64,000 nucleotides of DNA, taken from assembly GCA_003020945.1 (NCBI GenBank), contig PXRU01000029.1:47106-111105 (forward strand), read 5' to 3'. The stretch comes from Halobacteriales archaeon QS_6_71_20. GTDB lineage: Archaea; Halobacteriota; Halobacteria; Halobacteriales; Haloferacaceae. This document shows, in pieces, positions 32,679 to 41,943 of this stretch. A program made the position numbers and the translations under genes. The notes under the pieces are model-generated. The model ran no database searches and was not told the DNA's origin. It saw nothing but the letters and a program-made list of their open reading frames with translations. Position 1 is the stretch's first letter. Each line of letters begins with the position of its first letter.

Positions 32679-33218
32679 ATGGCCTACGACATCCGCGAGC
32701 ATCCGCAGGCGCCGCCGGTCGAGGAGCTGCGGGAGTTCACCCTCGTCCCCGTCGGCCGCGAGGAGATCGCCGCACGCCGGGAGGCGGGGGCGACGCTGCG
32801 GGAGGTGAACCTCCGGGAGGAGCGCGACGACGTGTACGTCGAACTCGACCCCGACCCCACCGAGCGGGGGCGTCACGACGACATCGGCACCGCGCTCTAC
32901 CGGCTCGTCCAGCTGTTCGGGACGCCGAACGTCCCGGGGTACGACGCGGGCGACGACCTCTCGGACCGGGAGGACACGACGTTCAAGTACCTCCTCCGGC
33001 TCGTCAACGAGTCCGACGCCGACGAGCGGACGCTCCCGGACGAGTGGCTGATCACCGTCTACGACTACCACGTCGAGCTCGGCGTCGGGCTCGCCGGCTG
33101 GGACGACGAGGTCGACCCCGGCGAGTACGACGACGCCGTCGAGCTCGTCTCGCTGGCGCTGGCGACGAACATCGTCACCGAGCCGCTGCAGTGCGTCTAC
33201 AAGGACAAGTGGTACTGA
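32679..33218 (+). CDS. Acidic soluble protein paired with the small membrane protein
   Basis: 179 residues, strongly acidic, without membrane segments. Notable stretches are EELREFTLVPVGREEIAARR, DDIGTALYRLVQLFGTPNVP, TTFKYLLRLVNESDADERTL and WLITVYDYHVELGVGLAGWD. No known motif found. It starts one base after the stop of the 81-residue membrane protein, which suggests the two are made together. A conserved haloarchaeal protein of unknown role is the best description. Confidence 0.7.
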   Translation: MAYDIREHPQAPPVEELREFTLVPVGREEIAARREAGATLREVNLREERDDVYVELDPDPTERGRHDDIGTALYRLVQLFGTPNVPGYDAGDDLSDREDTTFKYLLRLVNESDADERTLPDEWLITVYDYHVELGVGLAGWDDEVDPGEYDDAVELVSLALATNIVTEPLQCVYKDKWY

Positions 33219-33292
33219 GGGCGGTCGTCCGCCGGCGCCAGCGCCGACGCTGACCACGCCCGAACGCGCTCTCGCGTCTCGCCGCGCCCCTC

Positions 33293-33553
33293 CTACCGGC
33301 CGGTCGCGTAATGCATCACGGCGAACGCGGCCGCGACGGCCGCGACGAGCAGGCCGGCGAACGCGGGAACCACCGCCGACTCCGAGTACAGCCCCGCCCA
33401 GCGGCCGGCGTACGCCAGCGTCACCAGCGCGGGTACCGAAAGGAGGAAGAACAGCGACGAGAGGTACGACGCCAGCGTCGGGTCGTTGCCGTCGTTGGCG
33501 TACGTCCCGCGCTCGCGGACCGACTTCTCCTCCGTCGGCACGTCCTTCGACAC
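33293..33553 (-). CDS. Small two-helix membrane protein
   Basis: 86 residues from GTG 33553. A soluble start (SKDVPTEEKSVRERGTYAND) is followed by two helices, SLFFLLSVPALVTLAYAGRW and VVPAFAGLLVAAVAAAFAVM. The open frame continues upstream but with Arg-rich composition, so this start fits best. Function unknown. About 110 bp of non-coding sequence separates it from the next membrane protein gene on the same strand. Confidence 0.6.
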   Translation of the reverse strand: MSKDVPTEEKSVRERGTYANDGNDPTLASYLSSLFFLLSVPALVTLAYAGRWAGLYSESAVVPAFAGLLVAAVAAAFAVMHYATGR

Positions 33554-33666
33554 ACCGCCGCGTATCGGCCGCCGCGACAAAGGCCTGTCGTCGGGCCCGA
33601 CGTCGGACCGAACCGACGCCCGCCCCCGGGAGCCGGACCGACGGTTCGACGAGCCGTTCGGTCCGC

Positions 33667-34131
33667 TCAGGCGGTCGCGCCGTCGTAGACGATGGCGACG
33701 AGATACCCCGTCAGCTGCAGCGGGATCTGGACGAACACGAGCAGCGTGATCACGTCGCGCAACGCCGGCAGCAGCGCCAGCCCGCCCAGCGTCGCGATGT
33801 CGAGCAGCAGGTACGGCACGACCGCCGTGGCGACCGCGAGGCCGGCGCCGGCGACGGTCGCGACCGCCAGCGCGAGCACGCTCGTCCGGAGGCTCTGACA
33901 CAGCAGCTTCACGAGGGCGCCCGACACGAACACCAGCGTCGCCATCGCGGTGTCGTCGGCCCACGCGGGCGCCAGCGCCCCCCGACGGAGCGTGTACGCC
34001 GCCGCCGCGCCCACCAGCCCGGCGAGCAGCCCGACCGTCAGCGCCGACAGCAGCCGCTCGCGGCGACTCCCGTACGACGCGTCGGCGGGGCGGGTGAGCG
34101 TCGCCAGCGCCCCGCGCGTCCGCTCAGACAT
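33667..34131 (-). CDS. Four-helix membrane protein downstream of the peptide importer
   Basis: 154 residues with four hydrophobic segments, including LLSALTVGLLAGLVGAAAAY, TLVFVSGALVKLLCQSLRTS and LLVFVQIPLQLTGYLVAIVY. No family recognised. It overlaps the preceding gene by eight bases, and that gene is in turn only a few bases from the last importer ATPase gene, so it may be co-transcribed with the importer. Confidence 0.65.
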   Translation of the reverse strand: MSERTRGALATLTRPADASYGSRRERLLSALTVGLLAGLVGAAAAYTLRRGALAPAWADDTAMATLVFVSGALVKLLCQSLRTSVLALAVATVAGAGLAVATAVVPYLLLDIATLGGLALLPALRDVITLLVFVQIPLQLTGYLVAIVYDGATA

Positions 34132-34603
34132 CGGCGGTGTCGCTGCGGCCGCGGACGGTCACGACGAACGACCCCGAGACGACGATCCGGTCGGCGTCGA
34201 CGGCCTCGCGGGTCCGGTCGGCTCGCTCGGGCGGAACGTCGGCGACCAGCGTCACCGTCGTCGTCCCGCCCGCCGGCACGGTCGCCTCCCGGTCGCCGGC
34301 CAGCCGCTCGGAGCGCGGGACGCTCAGCGTCGCCCCCGCCCGGGGGTCGCCGTCGTAGGCGACGAGCGCGCTCGGCCGAATCCGGGCGTCGACGGCCGTC
34401 GGGTTCGTCACCGCGAACTCGACGCGCAACGCGGGCTCGTCGCCGTCGACGAGCTCGAACCCGGTGGGCCGGAAGTCGATCGCGTCCCGCTCCTGCCACG
34501 CCAACTGCGCGGTCGCCGTCGACACGAAGGCGGCGCCGCTTGCGGCCACCAAGGCGGCGAACACGACGAGGAGGGCGCGCTGGGTTCGCGGGGACCTGAC
34601 CAC
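34124..34603 (-). CDS. Membrane-anchored extracellular protein with LEA14/WHy-like domain
   Basis: 159 residues from GTG 34603. An N-terminal hydrophobic segment (ALLVVFAALVAASGAAFVST) would anchor it in the membrane or act as a signal. The outer part is an all-beta domain: PTGFELVDGDEPALRVEFAV then TNPTAVDARIRPSALVAYDG and TVPAGGTTTVTLVADVP, reminiscent of late-embryogenesis LEA14/WHy domains. It starts three bases from the stop of the importer ATPase gene and overlaps the next membrane gene. Function unknown. Confidence 0.6.
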   Translation of the reverse strand: MVRSPRTQRALLVVFAALVAASGAAFVSTATAQLAWQERDAIDFRPTGFELVDGDEPALRVEFAVTNPTAVDARIRPSALVAYDGDPRAGATLSVPRSERLAGDREATVPAGGTTTVTLVADVPPERADRTREAVDADRIVVSGSFVVTVRGRSDTADV

Positions 34604-34606
34604 CGC

Positions 34607-35995
34607 TCAATCCTCCGCGGTCGCGGCGCTGAGTCCGCCGTCGTCGGTGCCGATCCCCTCGAGACGGTCGTCGTCGTAGCGGTGACAGGCCACCTTCCGC
34701 GTCCCCGACGGCAGGGGCTCGGGCGCCTCCGTCTCACACCGCGTCGTGACGACGTCGTCGACGGCGTCGACGGCCGCGTCGGGCTCGCCCCCGAGGACCG
34801 CCTCGGCGGCCTCGGTGAGGGCCCGGCGGGCGTCGCCGGGCAGATCCAGCGACCCGACGTCGACGCGGTGGCCGCCGGACTCGATCTCCGCCTCCGAGCG
34901 GTACTCCTCGGGCACGTCGAGCGTGAGTCCCTGCTCGACGAGCGCCTCGGCCGGCTCGCCGGCCTCCTCGCGGGCGGCCTCGGCGTCGAGCTCGCCCCGG
35001 CGGAGCCGTAGCTTGAACTGGTAGGCGCGCCGGAACGCCTCCTGGCTCCCGGTCCAGCCGTCCGGCGGGATGATGTGGGCACAGCGCGGGTGGTAGCGAC
35101 AGCCGCTCGGGGGGTTCCGCGGGGAGGGGACCTCCCCGGTAGCGTTCGCCCGGCGGCGCTCGGCGCCCAGCTCGACGTCCGGAACGGCGTCGAACAGCGC
35201 CTCCGTGTACGGGTGTTTGGGGTCGTCGATCACGTCGTCGGTCGGGCCCTGCTCGACCAGGTCCCCCAGGTACATGATCCCCGCGCGGTCGCACATATAC
35301 CGGATGAGCGAGAGGTCGTGGCTGATGAACAGGTAGGTGAGGTCGTACTCGGCCTGCAGATCCTTCATCAGGTTCAACACGCCGGCCCGGATCGACACGT
35401 CGAGCATCGACACCGGCTCGTCGCAGACGACGAAGTCCGGGTCGACGACCAGCGCGCGGGCGACCGCGACCCGCTGGCGCTCGCCCCCGGAGAGCTCGTC
35501 CGGGAACGCGTCGAGGTACACCTCCGCGGGGCCTAGGCCGACATCCTCCAGTACCTGCTTGACGCGGGCGCGCCGCTCGTCGTACCCCCCGACCATGTCG
35601 TTGATCTTCAGCGGCTCCGACACCGTGTCGTAGACGGTCATCCGGGGGTTCAGCGACTCGAACGGGTCCTGGAAGATCATCTGCACCCGTTTGCGGAACT
35701 CCCGCTCGTCCTCGCGGGTCAGCTCGGTGATGTCCCGCCCGTCGAAGCGGATGCTCCCCTCGGTAGCCTCGTACAGCTTGACGAGCAGCTTCCCGAGGGT
35801 TGTCTTCCCGCAGCCGGACTCGCCGGCGATGCCGACGGTGTCCCCGCGGTAGATGTCCAGGGAGACGCCGTCGACGGCACGCACCGGCTGCGGCTCCCGC
35901 CCCAGCACGGTGTCGATGATTCCCTGTGACTGGTCGAAGTGCTTCCGCAGCCCTTCGATCTCGACTAGCGGCTCTCGATCGTCTGATCGGTCCAT
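34607..35995 (-). CDS. dppF: Oligopeptide/dipeptide ABC transporter ATP-binding protein (OppF/DppF type)
   Basis: 462 residues from ATG 35995. LREPQPVRAVDGVSLDIY-like start (EPQPVRAVDGVSL), Walker A GIAGESGCGKTTLGKLL, RVQMIFQDPFESLNPRMTVY, signature LSGGERQRVAVARALVVDP, Walker B VVCDEPVSMLDVS and SHDLSLIRYMCDRAGIMYLG. The C-terminal Opp domain has the iron-sulfur-type cysteines in SGCRYHPRCAHIIPP. After it comes a ~110-residue acidic extension ending with another Cys and His (CHRYDDDRL), longer than bacterial OppF. Pairs with the upstream ATPase gene, overlapping it by 31 bp. Confidence 0.92.
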   Translation of the reverse strand: MDRSDDREPLVEIEGLRKHFDQSQGIIDTVLGREPQPVRAVDGVSLDIYRGDTVGIAGESGCGKTTLGKLLVKLYEATEGSIRFDGRDITELTREDEREFRKRVQMIFQDPFESLNPRMTVYDTVSEPLKINDMVGGYDERRARVKQVLEDVGLGPAEVYLDAFPDELSGGERQRVAVARALVVDPDFVVCDEPVSMLDVSIRAGVLNLMKDLQAEYDLTYLFISHDLSLIRYMCDRAGIMYLGDLVEQGPTDDVIDDPKHPYTEALFDAVPDVELGAERRRANATGEVPSPRNPPSGCRYHPRCAHIIPPDGWTGSQEAFRRAYQFKLRLRRGELDAEAAREEAGEPAEALVEQGLTLDVPEEYRSEAEIESGGHRVDVGSLDLPGDARRALTEAAEAVLGGEPDAAVDAVDDVVTTRCETEAPEPLPSGTRKVACHRYDDDRLEGIGTDDGGLSAATAED

Positions 35996-37122
35996 GTGGA
36001 TTCGTTGACTGCGTCGGTTCGAAGTCGGTCCAGCTCGCCGATCCGGTAACAGGCCGACCGGTGGGCCCGGTCGTCGGTCGTCTCGGTCACGCGACCCGTC
36101 GACTCCGCGGCCTCGACGTCGTACATCGGCGGGTGGCTCGCGTGACACTCCTCGACGGCGAACGGGCAGCGGTCGCGGAACCGACAGCCGTCGTCCGGGT
36201 CGCGCAGCGTCGGCGGCGTCCCCGGGATCGAGACGAGCTCCTGGTCGGTCGCGGTGATCGTCGGGAAGGAGTTCTTCAGCCCCAGCGTGTACGGGTTCGC
36301 CGTCCGCTCGAAGATCTCCTCCTTGGGGCCGGCCTCCATCACCTTCCCGCCGTACATGACGGCCATCCGGTCGCAGATCTCCGCCATCACCGAGATGTCG
36401 TGGCTGATGACGAGGATCGACACGCCGAACTCCTCCTGGAGGGTCTCCAGTTCCTCCAGGATGCGGTCCTGGATGATCACGTCGAGCGCGGTCGTCGGCT
36501 CGTCGGCGATGAGCAGGTCCGGTCCGCACGCCATCGCCATCGCGATGACGGCGCGCTGTTTCATCCCGCCGGAGAACTGGTGGGCGTAGTCGTCAGCCCG
36601 CTCCGGCTCGATGCCGACCCGTTCGAGCAGGTCCCGCGCCCGGTCGTCGGCTGCCTCGGCGGTCGTCTCCGGCTCGTGGCGGAGGATCGCCTCGACGATC
36701 TGGTCGCCGACCTTGTACACCGGGTTCAGGGCGTTCATCGCCGACTGCGGGATGATCGCGATGTCGCGCCAGCGCACGTCGCGGATCTGTTTGTTCGACA
36801 GCGCCGCGAGGTTCGTCTTCCCGTCCGCCCGGACGGGTTTGTCCGGGTCGTCGATGACGGACTGCTCGGGGTCGCCGTTCTCGTCGGCCCACTGCGGGAG
36901 GGTCGTGTCGAACCACACCTCGCCGCGCTCGATGTAGCCGTTGTCGTCGAGGAGATGGACGAGGCTCTTCGCGAGCGTGGTCTTGCCGCAGCCGGACTCG
37001 CCGACGAGGCCGTACGTCTCGCCGCGCTCGACGGAGAAGTCGACGCCGTCGCTGGCGTGGACCGCGGAGCCGTCGTCGACCGCGTACCGGATCGAGAGGT
37101 CGTTGACGTCGAGTAGTGTCAT
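35965..37122 (-). CDS. dppD: Oligopeptide/dipeptide ABC transporter ATP-binding protein (OppD/DppD type)
   Basis: 385 residues. Walker A GLVGESGCGKTTLAKSLVHL, RDIAIIPQSAMNALNPVYKV, signature QFSGGMKQRAVIAMAMACGP, Walker B LLIADEPTTALDVIIQDRIL and SHDISVMAEICDRMAVMYGG. The C-terminal domain has GCRFRDRCPFAVEECHASHP, typical of OppD/DppD. The SGGMKQR signature and NALNP motif distinguish OppD from OppF. Seven bases separate it from the permease stop upstream, and its 3' end overlaps dppF. Confidence 0.93.
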   Translation of the reverse strand: MTLLDVNDLSIRYAVDDGSAVHASDGVDFSVERGETYGLVGESGCGKTTLAKSLVHLLDDNGYIERGEVWFDTTLPQWADENGDPEQSVIDDPDKPVRADGKTNLAALSNKQIRDVRWRDIAIIPQSAMNALNPVYKVGDQIVEAILRHEPETTAEAADDRARDLLERVGIEPERADDYAHQFSGGMKQRAVIAMAMACGPDLLIADEPTTALDVIIQDRILEELETLQEEFGVSILVISHDISVMAEICDRMAVMYGGKVMEAGPKEEIFERTANPYTLGLKNSFPTITATDQELVSIPGTPPTLRDPDDGCRFRDRCPFAVEECHASHPPMYDVEAAESTGRVTETTDDRAHRSACYRIGELDRLRTDAVNESTWTDQTIESR

Positions 37123-37129
37123 AGTCGGA

Positions 37130-38092
37130 TCACCGCTGCGGGTTGGTCACGTCCTCCATCGAGAAGCCGATGAAGTAGAACGATGCGGCCATCAACATCA
37201 GCGCCACGCCCGGCGGGATGAGCCACCACCAGGCGCTGAAGATGTACCCCTGCGATTTGATGTTCTCGAGCATGATCCCCCAGGAGTTGGCGGTGAAGTC
37301 CGCCAGCCCCAGGTACGCCAGCGACGCCTGCGCGATGACCGCGCCCGCGGCGTCCTGCGCGAGGAAGACGAACGAGATGGGGAGGACGTTCGGCATGATG
37401 TGCCGGAAGATGATCCGCGTGTCGGAGGCGCCGGCCACCTTCGCCGACTCGACGTAGGAGCGCTCCTTCAGCGACAGCGTCTCCCCGCGGATCGTGATGC
37501 AGTTGTTGAGCCAGGAGGTGACGGCGATGCCGATGATGATGTTGGTGGTGGTGATCCCGCGGATGGCGACGAGGACGATCAGGAACGGCAGGAACGGCAG
37601 GCCGTACATGATGTCCACGAACCGCTGGATCGCCTCGTCGATCCAGGTGTCGCCGTAAAAGCCCGAGATGAGCCCCAGGGGGACGCCCACCAGGCTGGAG
37701 AGCAGCCCCGCCGCCAGCCCGATGTACATCGCGTTGCGCGCGGAGTAGATCACGAGCGAGAGGATCCCCTTTCCGTTGGCGTTCGTCCCCAGCGGCGCGA
37801 AAAAGGGGTCGCCGAACGCCGGCGGGTGGGGGAGCGAGCGCACCTGTTCGGCGGACATCCGGCTCTGGACCGGCGGCTCGCCGAGGTACGCGACCCAGTC
37901 GGCGGAGTGGGGCGCGAACACGCTCGGCGCGATCGCCCACAGCGTGTAGATCCCCAGGATGATCAGGCCGACCACGCCGATCTTGTGTTCGGTGTACCGG
38001 CTCCAGCCACGTTTCATCCGCTCCAGCCGCGGCTCCCACCGCCGCGTGTACGATTCGCCCTCGGTCTCGGTGTCTCCTTGTCCGGTAGCCAT
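37130..38092 (-). CDS. dppC: Oligopeptide/dipeptide ABC transporter permease (DppC type)
   Basis: 320 residues from ATG 38092, whose A is shared with the dppB stop codon region. Six or so membrane helices. PLGTNANGKGILSLVIYSAR near residue 97 (the PLGTD-like motif of DppC), LGLISGFYGDTWIDEAIQRF, and the EAA loop SYVESAKVAGASDTRIIFRH then IMPNVLP. ASLAYLGLADFTANSWGIML is the conserved late motif. Forms the membrane channel with DppB. Confidence 0.93.
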   Translation of the reverse strand: MATGQGDTETEGESYTRRWEPRLERMKRGWSRYTEHKIGVVGLIILGIYTLWAIAPSVFAPHSADWVAYLGEPPVQSRMSAEQVRSLPHPPAFGDPFFAPLGTNANGKGILSLVIYSARNAMYIGLAAGLLSSLVGVPLGLISGFYGDTWIDEAIQRFVDIMYGLPFLPFLIVLVAIRGITTTNIIIGIAVTSWLNNCITIRGETLSLKERSYVESAKVAGASDTRIIFRHIMPNVLPISFVFLAQDAAGAVIAQASLAYLGLADFTANSWGIMLENIKSQGYIFSAWWWLIPPGVALMLMAASFYFIGFSMEDVTNPQR

Positions 38093-39081
38093 TATTCGCT
38101 CTCCCCGAACTTGATCCGGGGGTCCAGGTACGTGTACACGATGTCGGTGAGCAGCCGCATGATGACGACCAGCACGGCCAGCAGGAAGAACGTCGCCTGC
38201 GCGACCGGGAAGTCCCGCTCCAGCACCGACGAGACGATGATCTGTCCCATCCCCGGCCAGCTGAACACGTTCTCGATGATGATCGAGCCGTCGATGAGGA
38301 ACGCGAGACCGACGACCGCGCCCGTCGCCACCGGGATGAGCGCGTTGCGCGCGGCGTGTTTGATCATCACCGTCCGCTCCGAGAGCCCCTTCGCCCGCGC
38401 GAGGAACACGTACCCCTCGTCGGTCACCTGGTTCATCGTCGGCCGCATGATCAGCATCGCCCCGACCCAGCCGATGAACGTGAGGCTCATGATCGGGAGG
38501 GCGATGTGGTACAGCACGTCCCGCATCACGGTGACGGCGGTCCACTGGAACTCGGGGAACTGCGTGAACATGTACGCGCTCGGCAGCAGGTTGAACTCGT
38601 AGTTGAACACCCAGATGAACAGCCAGGAGATCCAGAAGCTGGGCATCGAGTACAGCAGCAGCGACGTGCTGAAGATGGACTTGTCCTTCTTCGTGCCGCG
38701 CCACCAGCCGAGATACATCCCCACGAGCGGGCCGATGATGAAGCCGATGAGGAACGTCGCCCCGAACAGGATCAGCGTCCGCGGCATCCGGCGGATCATC
38801 AGGTCGGCGACCGGGGCGTTGTAGGTGGGCGAGCGCCCGAAGTTCCCGGTCTGGTAGTTGATCATGAAGTCGAGGTACTGCTTCCAGAGCGGTTCGTTCA
38901 GCCCCCAGGTCTCCCGTATCTGTTCGATCTGTTCGGCCGTCATTCCCGACGTGATCATGCTCGAGATGAACGAACCCGGCATGCTCCGGAGGAGGACGAA
39001 CAACAGCGTCATGATCACGAGGAGCGTCAGGTACGAAACGACGAGACGCTTCGCGAGGTACGTTCCGCTGATTCTGGTCAT
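38092..39081 (-). CDS. dppB: Oligopeptide/dipeptide ABC transporter permease (DppB type)
   Basis: 329 residues. YLAKRLVVSYLTLLVIMTLL at the start, LNEPLWKQYLDFMINYQTGN then FGRSPTYNAPV near residue 60, the EAA loop EGYVFLARAKGLSERTVMIK then HAARNALIPV, and DGSIIIENVFSWPGMGQIIV near 265. All are DppB/OppB hallmarks. About six membrane helices. The start ATG at 39081 follows 140 bp of non-coding sequence after dppA, in which I see no recognisable feature. Confidence 0.94.
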   Translation of the reverse strand: MTRISGTYLAKRLVVSYLTLLVIMTLLFVLLRSMPGSFISSMITSGMTAEQIEQIRETWGLNEPLWKQYLDFMINYQTGNFGRSPTYNAPVADLMIRRMPRTLILFGATFLIGFIIGPLVGMYLGWWRGTKKDKSIFSTSLLLYSMPSFWISWLFIWVFNYEFNLLPSAYMFTQFPEFQWTAVTVMRDVLYHIALPIMSLTFIGWVGAMLIMRPTMNQVTDEGYVFLARAKGLSERTVMIKHAARNALIPVATGAVVGLAFLIDGSIIIENVFSWPGMGQIIVSSVLERDFPVAQATFFLLAVLVVIMRLLTDIVYTYLDPRIKFGESE

Positions 39082-39221
39082 GTGTGCTTGTGGGCCGCTC
39101 GGTGTGAGTACGTGGCCAAGGCGACGGTTTCAACCTGTTGAATGTCCGTCTCGGACGGGACAACGCCGTGAGAAACCCCGGATGGGACGGGATGCCCGGC
39201 GTCGCGCGCCCGGCGGACGCG

Positions 39222-41282
39222 CTACTCGTTCCGGTGGACCTGGAGGATCTGCGTGCCCAGGTACGTGGAGCCGGGACCGGGGATGTTCTCGACGAACCCG
39301 GTCCAGTCGGCGCTGTTGACCGGCCACTTCGTGACCTCGTAGCCGGTCACCATCGTGGCGAAGTCGAGGTAGATGCGCTCGACCGCCTGCCGGGAGACCT
39401 GGTTGCGCTCGTCGGGGTCGAGGGTGGTCCGCGCCTCGTCGATGAGGTCGTCGGCGCCCGCGTCCTCGAACACGCCGTACCCCATCGGGTTGTTGAGGAG
39501 GGTGTCGGTGTTGTCGTCGTCGCCCTCGCTCTCGGCGACGGAGTGGTCGTCGGCGTTGTCCGAGTGGTGGAGGCTGTACAGCGTGTTCGTCGCGAACGGC
39601 GAGAGGTTCACCCAGCCCATGGTGAACATGTCGAAGTCCTCGGAGCCGTACGCCCGCTGGACGCGGGTGTTGAACGAGACGACCTCACGGTCGACCGGGA
39701 TCCCGATCTGCCGCAGCGAGCTGATCCAGTCGTCGACCATCTGGGCCGTCTGGGGCGCCTCCTGGGCCGGGCTGAGCAGCATCGTCAGCGGCCCGTCGTG
39801 GACGTCGGTGAGCAGTTCGCCGTCGATCCGGATCTCCTGGTCGGGCTCCTCGTCGGCGTTGACCAGCACGTCCGACTCGACGGACCCGAAGCTGTAGTCG
39901 TGCTTGGGCTCGCTCTGGCCGGCGGTGACGCCCGTCAGGCTGCCGGGGTACTCCTGGCCGACGTAGGTGCCGCCCTCGCCGGTGATGATCTGCCCCTCGG
40001 TGAGGAACGACCGGATCCCCTCGACGTCGGGGACGCTCGGGCTCGTCTGCCGGAACGAGAACGCCTGCGTCGCGGATCCTTCGAGCACTTCCTGGTCGCT
40101 GTCCGTCTCGGGACGGACCGCGGTGTACCCCGGCGGCATGACGAAGTCGCCCTCCTGGGCGTAGCCGCGCTGGAGCTGCTCGGTCCAGTAGACGTCGTCG
40201 TACGCGAACCCGAGCACCTGCCGGAACGCCGTGTCGTCCAGCGGCGTCCGGCGGGTGTTGAACGAGTAGTGCCCGTAGCCGGTGTCGAACCCGTCCAGCA
40301 GTTCGAGGCGATCGCTGTCCTCGGCGTCCTGGATCCGCGAGGTGCGGATGTTCTCGTACAGCGTGTCGATGTCGCCCTCGAACAGCGCCTGGTGGAGCGC
40401 CGACTGCGAGGAGTACACCCGGATCCGCATCGCGTCGACGAACGGGCCGCCGGGGATGACGCCCGGCACCTCGCTGCGCCAGTCGAGGTCCGAGAGGTTG
40501 TACTCGCCTTCACGCTCCGCGAACGAGACCTCGACGGAGGTGTCGGGGTTGTACTGGGTGACGACGCCCGGACCGAGGCCGACGGGGCCGAAGTCGGTGT
40601 CGGCCGGCTCGTACGTCTGGTAGTCGTCGACGTCCTCCCAGCGGTGTCGCGGGAGGATCGGGAGGCCGAACTGGTCGTACGCGAACGTGCCGTTCGGCTG
40701 GTTCAGCGTCATCAGGCAGTCCCGGTCGTCGCCCTCCTCGACGCTCTCGATGGGGGCCAGCGACGCCGCGAAGCCGCCCGGGTTCTGCTCCAGCAGATAG
40801 TTGTACGTGAAAATCACGTCGTCGACGGTGAACTCGGTCCCGTCGTTCCAGGTGAGACCGTCCGTCCGGACGTCGAAGCCGATCTCGACGTTCGGCTGGT
40901 CGGTCTCGCCGGTCTCGTCGAGCACCTCCGCCTCCCAGTCGGTGAAGACGTTCGGGTGCATCTCGAAGTTGACCGGGTCGATGGCCGCGCCGGACTCGTA
41001 GATGCGGTCCGTGATGACGCCGACGTACGCCGAGGAACTCGCCAGGTCGTTGAGCGTGTTCGGCGCCGTTCCCATTCCGAAGTTGAAGATGCCGCCCTCC
41101 GGGATGTCCTCGGCGTCCCCGACCTCCGTGGGGGTCTGGTCCTCCGTGGGGGTCGACTCCTCGGTCGTCTCCGTTTCGCTGTCACCCTCACCGGAACAGC
41201 CGGCGAGGCCCGCTGAGACCGCCGCGACGCCGGTCCCCTGCAGGAACCGTCGACGGCTCGATCCGGACTGCTTCTCTGACAT
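39222..41282 (-). CDS. dppA: Oligopeptide/dipeptide ABC transporter substrate-binding lipoprotein (family 5)
   Basis: 686 residues. SSRRRFLQGTGVAAVSAGLA followed by GCSG is a Tat signal with lipobox, then an acidic Thr/Glu linker. The mature protein is an extracellular solute-binding family 5 protein: VRTDGLTWNDGTEFTVDDVI near residue 170 is the family signature, followed by FTYNYLLEQNPGGF. QVLGFAYDDVYWTEQLQRGY near 360 and FDMFTMGWVNLSPFATNTLY near 555 match the second lobe. It is about 100-150 residues longer than bacterial DppA, as often in haloarchaea. It should bind peptides or a related ligand outside the cell for the importer encoded downstream. Confidence 0.93.
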   Translation of the reverse strand: MSEKQSGSSRRRFLQGTGVAAVSAGLAGCSGEGDSETETTEESTPTEDQTPTEVGDAEDIPEGGIFNFGMGTAPNTLNDLASSSAYVGVITDRIYESGAAIDPVNFEMHPNVFTDWEAEVLDETGETDQPNVEIGFDVRTDGLTWNDGTEFTVDDVIFTYNYLLEQNPGGFAASLAPIESVEEGDDRDCLMTLNQPNGTFAYDQFGLPILPRHRWEDVDDYQTYEPADTDFGPVGLGPGVVTQYNPDTSVEVSFAEREGEYNLSDLDWRSEVPGVIPGGPFVDAMRIRVYSSQSALHQALFEGDIDTLYENIRTSRIQDAEDSDRLELLDGFDTGYGHYSFNTRRTPLDDTAFRQVLGFAYDDVYWTEQLQRGYAQEGDFVMPPGYTAVRPETDSDQEVLEGSATQAFSFRQTSPSVPDVEGIRSFLTEGQIITGEGGTYVGQEYPGSLTGVTAGQSEPKHDYSFGSVESDVLVNADEEPDQEIRIDGELLTDVHDGPLTMLLSPAQEAPQTAQMVDDWISSLRQIGIPVDREVVSFNTRVQRAYGSEDFDMFTMGWVNLSPFATNTLYSLHHSDNADDHSVAESEGDDDNTDTLLNNPMGYGVFEDAGADDLIDEARTTLDPDERNQVSRQAVERIYLDFATMVTGYEVTKWPVNSADWTGFVENIPGPGSTYLGTQILQVHRNE

Positions 41283-41306
41283 ACAGAGCCTCGTTATGGA
41301 ATGCCG

Positions 41307-41318
41307 TACTTAACTATG
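41307..41318 (-). promoter_or_regulatory. Probable promoter of the peptide importer operon
   Basis: On the minus strand CATAGTTAAGTA (41307-41318) is an AT-rich TATA-like box about 30 bp before the dppA ATG (41282). It sits in an unusually AT-rich intergenic stretch (41283-41400) with further candidates such as AATTACTATCG. The predicted transcript would have almost no leader. Confidence 0.5.
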
Positions 41319-41515
41319 CGGGTTTCTCCCATGAGGAATCGATACATTCCGTTTAGGACAACGCATAACGCGATAGTAATTCGAGTGTTCGAGCGCTCAT
41401 AAGGGGGCGTAAGCGAACGCTGTCGGCGGTAGCTCCCTACTACTGTACGGCGAAAAACTGTCGAAGCCCCGATCTCAGATCCCGGCGGACTCGCCCCGAC
41501 CTCGACGCGCCGGAC

Positions 41516-41791
41516 TCACTCCCCGCGAGCGCGGCCCCGCGACCGGAGCCCGAAGTACATCGCCAGCGTGACCGCGGCCATCCCGCCGGAGAGGTACGTC
41601 CGTGCGGGCGTCGCGACCTCTCCCCGCTGTGCGAGCTCCATGCCGAGGAACGCCCACACCGCCGCGGTGGCGAAGCCGACGGCCATCGCGCCGAGCCCGG
41701 CGCTCTCGCGGCCCGAGGCGTGGAGGTAGATGCCGACGGTCAACACCGCCCCGCCGATCAGCGCGAGCACCGTCCGGGTTCCGACGGCCAT
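41516..41791 (-). CDS. Small membrane protein, three helices
   Basis: 91 residues from ATG 41791. Three hydrophobic segments: VLALIGGAVLTVGIYLHASG, GLGAMAVGFATAAVWAFLGM and YLSGGMAAVTLAMYFGLRSR. Upstream in the same frame the composition is basic and not protein-like, so the longer open frame is ignored. No family recognised. It lies between the peptide importer and the divergent DJ-1/PfpI gene. Confidence 0.65.
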   Translation of the reverse strand: MAVGTRTVLALIGGAVLTVGIYLHASGRESAGLGAMAVGFATAAVWAFLGMELAQRGEVATPARTYLSGGMAAVTLAMYFGLRSRGRARGE

Positions 41792-41943
41792 ACCCCACGT
41801 AGCGACCGACCGCTCATAAACCGCCCGAGGTCGACCGGGTCCGCCGTCGCCGTTACCGCGGGCGTGGTCGCCCCGGCAGGAACGCCGGGACGGGTCTCCG
41901 CCGGCAACACGCTTTCCGGTGACAGGCACGTTCGATCGGACGC

